Made by a program: the position numbers and the translations under genes. DNA of 64,000 bases, taken from Solen grandis (Eukaryota; Mollusca; Bivalvia; Adapedonta; Solenidae). Location: the NCBI GenBank assembly GCA_021229015.1, contig CM037780.1, forward strand, positions 61,747,323 through 61,811,322, given 5' to 3'. Within the stretch, counting starts at the first letter, position 1. Each line of letters begins with the position of its first letter. The notes under the pieces are model-generated. The model ran no database searches. It saw only the letters and a list, made by a program, of their open reading frames with translations, and was not told the DNA's origin. This document shows, in pieces, positions 59,201-64,000 of this stretch.

Positions 59201-61012
59201 TGTTCGCATAGGTCTTTTCATGGTTTCCTCTATGAGGGAAAGGGTTAATCACTTTCAGTGAAAGTTCTAGGTATCATTTTGTTGAGTCAAGCACAGTTCG
59301 CACATGTCTTGGTAAACCCTTGAATTTAATGTTTGTCTTGAAAAAAAAAAAAACCTTGAAAATGCCACTTTGCCGTATAATTAAGTTTCATCCCTTACAT
59401 GCCTTAACATTTAAAGCATTATTTGCGTTTTATGTATGCCCTTAATTTCGAATTTTGAGGCCTTTATAAAAACCTTGAAAAACCCGTAAACCCTTAAAAT
59501 TTGCTTCAGAAAATTTGTATGAATCATTTCCAGGCTGTATAGTGTGGATATTTGTCAATGTCAGTGATAGCTCCATTTGTATTTGATAGTGTCATATGTA
59601 TAATATGGGGTCATGTCATATATTTGAGTATTCGATAAAAGAATATCGTAGACAGAAAAAAAAAACATATTCCCTCCTTATACAAAAATGCAATTTGCAC
59701 TTAATGGAAAGAGCAAACTAGTTGCCGGAAAATTCATCCTAAACGAAACAGACACATGAAATATTATTTTCAGGTTGAGGCGAAAAGTGCAGGGGTAAAA
59801 TAAACATCAATTGCCCTCATTCAATCATTCATGCCTAAGAAACTATTTTAACAGGTTCTTGACACGACAAGACTCGACAAAGGACGGTCGTTGAACATTA
59901 CTGAGTAGGAACGATATTAGACAAATGTAGTAACATGACATGGACTAACAAAACAGATACACAAACAATAATAAGTGAATTTGACATTCTCTACATATGT
60001 ATATGTGCTTATATAACAGATGCTGGCCTACGTGACGCTAGGGAGACTGGAGGAGGCTGTGGATATCCTGAAGCAGCCCTTACTCAACCTGGATAAAGAG
60101 AGGCGCATCATCTACCCAGACGTGGTAGGTGGAACAAACTGGCATCTAGGGTGTTTTAGGCTGCATTTGTCATGTGATGTCATATGCCTTAGGGGAAGGC
60201 ATATGTTTTTGTCAAAAACAACCCTTTATTTGATCCAGATTTTAGAGAAGTGTGCAAAGTTTTAATCAGTTCTCTTACATATTTGTTCTGATTCAGTCAT
60301 CAAGCTCACATTATGGCTTTTCACAATCCAGCTTTTCACAATCCAACTTTTCACAATCCAGCTTTTCACAATAAAACTTTTCACAATAAAACTTTTCACA
60401 ATCCATCTTCATTATCAGGAGTTTCACAATAAAGCAACGTGCGTCTTGAAATAGAGGTGGATGGATAAATCTAACTCATGAGACTGGTCCTGGTGGCCGA
60501 GTGGTTGGAGCATTGCCCCTTGGAATCAGGAGGTTGTAAGTTCAACACCTGGCAGTTACATTCCAAAGTCGTTAAAATAATATTTGTAATTTTCCTTTGC
60601 TTGCCACTCATGGTATAAACAATGTAGTTCCAGGACTAGTTGGTCCACTGTCAGGATAATGTGACTGGGTGTGGTATCATGACATGTGTCTATGGCGTGA
60701 TACTGCACTGTGGCTGCACCATATCTGCCTCAAATAGGCTTAGTCTAAACACAATAAACAAGCAAGACTTAACTCAGACTAATGTTTCTATTTTCTTGAT
60801 TTCAGGTGCAATCAATTGCAGCTGCAGTAGATGCATCGGACAATTTAGACCTCCAGACAAAGTTTGCCTCTGTCCACAAGTCACTGCAATCTACCAACTT
60901 TATATTTGGAGCTACAATTGAGGAGTCTTTGGAAATGAATATTGGGATAAAAGAACTGGATCGCATGTCAAAGAACCGTAGAAGAAGATTAACTTCAAAG
61001 CCAGCATCTTAA
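50047..61012 (+). CDS. PTCD2: PTCD2-like pentatricopeptide repeat protein, C-terminal exons (partial)
   Basis: Five exons join in phase 0 without a stop: 50047-50223, 56553-56660, 58167-58256, 60020-60124 and 60806-61012 (stop TAA 61010-61012). They encode 59, 36, 30, 35 and 68 residues. From memory, the order and motifs match the C-terminal half of vertebrate PTCD2: an MMDMLYKAEMYHELVSLY helix pair, ALYRI joined to NTPDALTRML across the first splice, and a TLGRLEEAVDIL helix. They also include a terminal FASVHKSLQSTNFIFG helix and a basic tail (KNRRRRLTSKPAS). PTCD2 is a mitochondrial PPR protein implicated in cytochrome b RNA maturation. The mitochondrial targeting region and first half are not in view. 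Introns hold repeats, MITEs and a SINE. No alignment was run. Confidence 0.75.
50650..52500. repeat. Degenerate tandem repeat array, about 150-165 bp units
   Basis: Opens with ATATCCCCGCAAATGAAGTT and GAGGGGGTATATAGGAGTCA (50640-50682), then at least eight diverging units with TTGACTTGAAACTTAA-type and AGAAGTGCAGTGTCCAAGAA blocks (near 50925, 51080, 51235, 51390, 51860, 52025, 52190 and 52360). Different core and different opening motif from family 1. It lies in intron 1 of the visible PTCD2-like exons. ORFs are short and repeat-driven. Confidence 0.7.
52537..53465 (-). mobile_element. Tandem-core element, family 1, 165-bp core (5' truncated)
   Basis: Left edge is the intact 3' end in minus sense (TTTTTAGCTCACCTGAGCAC, hairpin GAGCACAAAGTGCTC). 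It is followed by a CGTC/CGTG-rich tract and four 165-bp units (CACTTGTTTTACATAGAGTT near 52933, 53098 and 53263). The 5' end is missing at 53465. Confidence 0.85.
53466..53950. other. No gene or named repeat recognised
   Basis: AT-rich stretch between two truncated minus-strand elements. No exon supported. Confidence 0.4.
53955..54099 (-). mobile_element. Tandem-core element, family 1, short 5' remnant
   Basis: Part of one 145-bp-type unit (GGTCAAATCTTAGAAAAACC) followed by the 5' end in minus sense (CTCAGGTGAGCGTCTTTAGG then CATCTTGGCCCTCTTGTTTT). Confidence 0.75.
54133..54385 (+). repeat. SINE family G with 14-bp target-site duplication
   Basis: Head GGGGCCTCCTTGGCCGAGAG, B box GTGGGTTCAAATCTCGGC, tail CGACGGTAAACTCAAATAGT and CAAGTC. 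The flanking duplication ACAATTTCTTGTCC lies at 54119-54132 and 54386-54399. Confidence 0.92.
54400..55245. other. No gene or named repeat recognised
   Basis: Intron of the PTCD2-like gene; AT-rich with a short TGTGTGTGTG tract near 54810. Confidence 0.4.
55249..56039 (-). mobile_element. Tandem-core element, family 2 (AACAAGAGCTGTC end)
   Basis: On the minus strand the 5' end is GAACAAGAGCTGTCCGAAAG-ACAGC (hairpin CTGTC-CGAAA-GACAG) followed by GCTCAACTATTCGG. The 3' end is CCGAATAGTCGAGC-TAAAAAA. The interior has about three units of roughly 190 bp with CTTAGAAATTTGCGTTAACA (near 55447, 55577, 55765). The layout mirrors family 1 (AACAAGAG, hairpin, GCTC motif ... inverse motif, TAAAAA) although the sequences differ. 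Confidence 0.78.
56553..56660 (+). CDS. PTCD2: PTCD2-like exon b
   Basis: Acceptor ATTGTGTTTCAG; donor AAAAAT-GTTTGT, a weaker donor. 36 residues, phase 0; reads ..LTRMLSIMSDV...LLMSTMLAYKN. Without splicing it would stop three codons later. Confidence 0.7.
56661..58166. other. Intron, nothing recognised
   Basis: Contains two diverged copies of a segment with AGGTCAAGGTCACTGTTACT (near 57247 and 57378), so a small decayed tandem repeat. No further exon seen. Confidence 0.4.
58167..58256 (+). CDS. PTCD2: PTCD2-like exon c (candidate)
   Basis: Acceptor TATATGACTTCAG, donor CGG-GTGAGG, 90 bp open in phase 0 (30 residues, beginning NQPGVMLELMQIPCF). It fills the gap expected between exons b and d, but similarity to PTCD2 is weak and its length is a few residues more than I expect. 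Confidence 0.6.
58370..58575. repeat. Dispersed AT-rich repeat, second copy
   Basis: Same order of segments as 19335-19560 (GATACTGTGAAAATTTTTGT, GGGTTTTATTCATGAATATT, ATGAAATTTAATATCAGCC). Confidence 0.55.
59007..59248. mobile_element. piggyBac-like MITE, copy 2 (opposite orientation)
   Basis: 242 bp with TTAACCCTTTCCCTCATATA and TATGAGGGAAAGGGTTAA ends. Central palindrome GATCAGCCTGCGAG-TGT-CTCGCAGGCTGATC. Its interior is the reverse complement of 49701-49940. Both copies lie in or near the PTCD2-like gene. Confidence 0.88.
60020..60124 (+). CDS. PTCD2: PTCD2-like exon d
   Basis: Acceptor CTTATATAACAG, donor GTG-GTAGGT. 35 residues, MLAYVTLGRLEEAVDIL..., a helix pair. It is phase 0 at both ends; the initial Met is internal, not a start. 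Confidence 0.78.
60316..60405. repeat. 15-bp tandem repeat x6
   Basis: CTTTTCACAATCCAG and its AAAAC variant repeated six times. Intronic. Confidence 0.85.
60485..60775 (+). repeat. SINE family V, near-complete with tRNA-like head
   Basis: A-box region TGGTGGCCGAGTGGTTGGAG (60490-60509) and B-box GGTTGTAAGTTCAACACC (60533-60550). The body contains GTCAGGATAATGTGACTGGG and ATGGCGTGATACTGCACTG. The tail is ACAATAAACAAGCAAGAC. It ties the headless fragments elsewhere in the window to a tRNA-derived origin. Confidence 0.75.
60806..61012 (+). CDS. PTCD2: PTCD2-like terminal exon
   Basis: Acceptor TTCTTGATTTCAG; 68 residues to TAA. Contains the KFASVHKSLQSTNFIFGA segment and a strongly basic C-terminus. 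Poly(A) signals follow closely. Confidence 0.82.
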   Translation: MQSIAAAVDASDNLDLQTKFASVHKSLQSTNFIFGATIEESLEMNIGIKELDRMSKNRRRRLTSKPAS

Positions 61013-61025
61013 GATCCTTGAAACA

Positions 61026-61116
61026 AATAAAAAAAAACATTGAAATGAAGTGTGTTTTTCTTTATTATTTTGAATTCAGTATTCTTGGAACAATTAAAAA
61101 AAAACAGTGAAATAAA
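61026..61116 (+). promoter_or_regulatory. Poly(A) signal candidates for the PTCD2-like gene
   Basis: AATAAA at 61026-61031 and again at 61111-61116. The first is only 13 bases after the stop, so the second is more plausible for cleavage downstream. Confidence 0.6.
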
Positions 61117-61119
61117 GTG

Positions 61120-61570
61120 TGCTATATTTATTTTGAATGTAATAATAACTGTAATGTAAAACCACAATACAATCTAAAAGTCTGTAAAATTGTATGATAT
61201 ATTATTATAAGCTTATTTCAATTAAATCAGGATTTTTTTTTTGGGGGGGGGGGGAGTTGTGCCCAATAGTTTGGGACCTTCTAAGCTAGGTCATGGTTCT
61301 GAACTTTTCTCCTCTTATTGCAGACATAGTGTTTTATGTCATTAGTAGACCTTGTATGTCTATGACTTGTCCGAGATTAGTCTCAGTTTGCTGAGTGATG
61401 AGAGAGTCTGTGTTGTAGTTAGATTTGATTCATGTTATGTAATATTGTTCATGTACTGATATAGCTCGATTAGGGTAGTTGTACTAATACTTATGTCAGA
61501 ATAATGTGATTTAATTTGGTATCATTCCACTTTTCAATGATTCCGCAATAAGGCAGCACTCTTTTGGTGT
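61120..61570. other. Downstream flank, no gene recognised
   Basis: Contains a T-then-G homopolymer run (61231-61255). No exon supported. Confidence 0.4.
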
Positions 61571-61574
61571 CACA

Positions 61575-61777
61575 GACAGAAAAAAAATAGACAATATTAC
61601 CCAAAATGACAGAAGAACTAGACAAAATTACCCAAAATGACAGAAAACTAGACAATATTACACAAAATGACAGAAAACTAGACAATATTACACAAAATGA
61701 CAGAAAAACTAGACAAAATTACACACACCAAATGACAGAAAAACTAGACAAAATTACCCAAAACGACAGTATAACTC
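61575..61777. repeat. 30-bp minisatellite, about 6-7 units
   Basis: AAATGACAGAAAACTAGACA plus ATATTACACA repeated with small changes. Both strands are open because the period is a multiple of three; not a gene. Confidence 0.85.
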
Positions 61778-62470
61778 GGCAAGTAGCAAAGAAAAACACC
61801 AAGCAAACAAACTGTATCTTTGTTTTTGGCTTGAATTAATTAATTTTGCTGTCAAAAGGGTCCATCACAAGTGTTCATGAACTATGGTCTGAAGTAGGGC
61901 TGAAATGATAACGCGGGTACCCGTGGGTCGGGAAGAAGATTGCTGGTACCCAGTTTCAAAATTATTGCTCATTACTCAATATTGAAATTTCTTTTAGGAT
62001 ACCAAATGTTCTCCTTTTAACTTGTTAAAAAATTATACATGTCAAGAATGATCTTCTTTAACGTAAATCTACACTCTGTCAAGAAATTATCTTAATGTGG
62101 TTGGAAGATATGACAGCAACTATTAAACTTCCTTGTATACTGTGTGAGCCAAAAAATATGAGGAAAATAACTGCTGTAAGTTTTATTCTTCTGATCGGAA
62201 AGAGCAGGGTCTCTTTAATATATAGAGACCCTGGAAAGAGTTATAGATAATATCAGTAATTACTTCCTCTTTGTTGGTCTACGTAGTTTGAAATATAAGC
62301 AAGACAACTCTGTCTGGACAGTACCAGTATTTAGGATCATATCTTCCATCATTTGAAAGTTTTGAAGTTGTTACTTCTAGAAAATTGTAATACAGAGTTG
62401 TTATTTCGATATCAACAAAATCTTCACTTTTATGTTGAGACAGAGATATGTGCATTTACCTGCACATATG
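61778..62470. other. No gene or named repeat recognised
   Basis: A GGGTACCCGTGGGTCGGG segment (61915-61932) resembles the GGGTACCC-bearing pieces at 37795-37840 and 38115, suggesting a further small dispersed repeat. Otherwise nothing seen. Confidence 0.4.
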
Positions 62471-62471
62471 A

Positions 62472-63050
62472 GGACATAATTATGTAAACTATAAACATAA
62501 TTACGTTAACAATCATACACCCAAACATAATTACGTTAACAATCATACACCCGAACATAATTACGTTAACTATCATACACCCAAACATAATTACGTTAAC
62601 AATCATACACCCGAACATAATTACGTTAACTATCATACACCCAAACATAATTACGTTAACAATCATACACCCGAACATAATTACGTTAACTATCATACAT
62701 CCGAACATAATTACGTTAACTATCATACACCAATAATTAGTTAAATCATACACCGAAAAATTATGTAACAATCATACACCCAAACATAATTACGTTAACA
62801 ATCATACACCCGAACATAATTACGTTAACAATCATACATCCGAACATAATTATGTAAAGTATTATACACCAGTAGATAATTATGTAAACTATCATACACC
62901 CAACATAATTATGTAAACTATCATACACCCAAACATAAATTATGTAAACTATCATACACCCAAACATAAATTATGTAAACTATCATACACCTGAACATAA
63001 ATTATGTAAACTATCATACACCTGAACATAAATTATGTAAACAATCATTC
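62472..63050. repeat. 30-bp minisatellite, about 19 units, partly a 60-bp higher-order repeat
   Basis: Unit AACATAATTACGTTAACAAT-CATACACCC. At 62521-62700 two variants (AAC-AATC with CCA, AAC-TATC with CCG) alternate exactly, giving a 60-bp repeat three times. The right part is diverged (TTATGTAAACTATCAT). The antisense 10-residue repeat ORFs (62430-62967) are by-products. Confidence 0.9.
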
Positions 63051-63273
63051 ACAAACGTCATGTGTCTTTCAGCTTAGTCACAATTAACACAAAGGCTGTT
63101 ACATAAGATGAGTGTTTTCATGAAATCAGGTCATAATATAGGTTTTTTTAATTCTTTGAAAATAAGTTTCCTAATGTGAATTAGGTATGATTGCATGTGT
63201 GTGGTTTGTTTTAGTGTTAAGTACATCCCATTTCACCTATGGCCAGTCCGGACACTTCCTCTGATGAATGCCT

Positions 63274-63421
63274 GTCAATTTGTTACCTGTTTTTAATCTG
63301 GTCAATTTGTAACCATTTTCAAATTGACCAATAATTTGGAAGGTTATGAATTGACCACTAAAAACAGGTTATGAGTTGCCCAGAAAAAAACAGGTTGTGA
63401 ATTGGTAAGGTTACAAATTGA
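63274..63421. repeat. Cluster of inverted GTCAATTTGTAACC motifs
   Basis: GTCAATTTGTTACCTGTTTT and GTCAATTTGTAACC lie on the left. GGTTATGAATTGACC, AACAGGTTGTGAATTGG and GGTTACAAATTGAC lie on the right. The stretch could form a long imperfect hairpin. No TIR family recognised. Confidence 0.6.
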
Positions 63422-64000
63422 CTGGATACCCCTCTGATTGCTCTAACGACTTACGGGTAGAAAAGAGTGAGCTAATGTTTTGTTGTTTGTTCATGTCGAT
63501 GGCAGTGATGGAAATATCCTACTTTATATCAAAACTCACCCAATCTCATAATGAAAACTAACTACAGAGACAGAGATTTTTCACACAATTCATTAATTAT
63601 AAAACGCTGATCTTCTTGAGGAAATACCCTTAAAATAATGTGAACAAAATTGTAAGACCTGAAAATTGTAGAGATATAAGATAATAAACAGTGACTGGAA
63701 AGCAGAATTATTTTAAACAAAATATTAACAAATTCACATATCTGTAATTCATCAGAGAAAGGTCCGATATTAATTTGGTTGCACTTAATTAAAGTCGAGC
63801 ATATAATGTGCCCGACAACAGTGTGTGGCCCCTTAAATACCGAAACCCTTCTCAGACTGACGTGATAATAATGTTGTTTTAAACTAATCATGAATTTTTT
63901 TTAACTTTTGTGTTTGTTGACATTTGTTATACACCTGCCAGTAATACCCGAAAGGGGAGTTTGTGCAGTATATATAGATAGATAGGAAACCATGAAAAGA
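63422..64000. other. No gene recognised
   Basis: The last 17 bases (AGGAAACCATGAAAAGA) match the inner left end of the piggyBac-like MITE, but the TTAACCC terminus is absent in front of them; possibly a truncated third copy continuing beyond the window. Confidence 0.35.

Noticed and set aside
61606..61839. 77-codon Thr/Asn/Asp repeat ORF
   Set aside because: Translation of a 30-bp minisatellite; the opposite strand is also open.
62430..62967. Antisense ORFs with a repeated ten-residue MIVNVIMFGC motif
   Set aside because: Translation of the 30-bp minisatellite; no start context or neighbouring exon.
63984..64000. Third piggyBac-like MITE
   Set aside because: Only 17 bases match and the TTAACCC terminus is missing in front; cannot be judged at the window edge.

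Overview
The window looks like nuclear DNA of a bivalve mollusc, probably a heterodont (venerid-like) clam. This is an inference from AT-rich, intron-rich sequence, the types of tRNA-derived SINE and tandem-core repeats, and sparse small exons. Most of the 64 kb is repeat. Only four gene models can be supported, and no rRNA or functional tRNA gene was seen. A 100-base run of N (48880-48979) marks an assembly gap of unknown true size.

Layout. 1-20.4 kb is a dense mosaic of dispersed repeats. It includes a family that carries many perfect TGACGTCA palindromes, three mobile elements with shared ends but different internal tandem cores, and a pair of inverted 0.67-kb arms. 20.4-40 kb is quieter. 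It holds two tandemly duplicated minus-strand genes (23.5-26.2 kb and 36.1-38.8 kb), each with three coding exons for a 62-63 residue secreted peptide with six conserved cysteines ending in Cys-Cys-Asp. This defensin-like pair is the most interesting content of the window. 40.3-48.7 kb (+) holds a multi-exon gene ending in a large exon for a coiled-coil, transposase-like protein. That exon is broken by one stop codon and two one-base frameshifts. Two tandem-core elements (42.5-45.9 kb) sit in its last intron. 50.0-61.0 kb (+) holds five exons that fit the C-terminal half of PTCD2, a mitochondrial pentatricopeptide protein. Its 5' exons are not visible and may lie in or beyond the gap. 61-64 kb is minisatellite and featureless sequence.

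The genes do not form an operon or an obvious pathway. The two peptide genes are paralogues with shared exon phases, splice sites and flanking sequence, and their mature regions have diverged more than their signal peptides, as often seen in host-defence peptides. The repeats contain several natural experiments: filled and empty sites for one SINE and for one tandem-core element, SINE target-site duplications, and two TTAA-flanked piggyBac-like MITEs. All gene and family names rest on reading the sequence and on memory of families; no database search was run.
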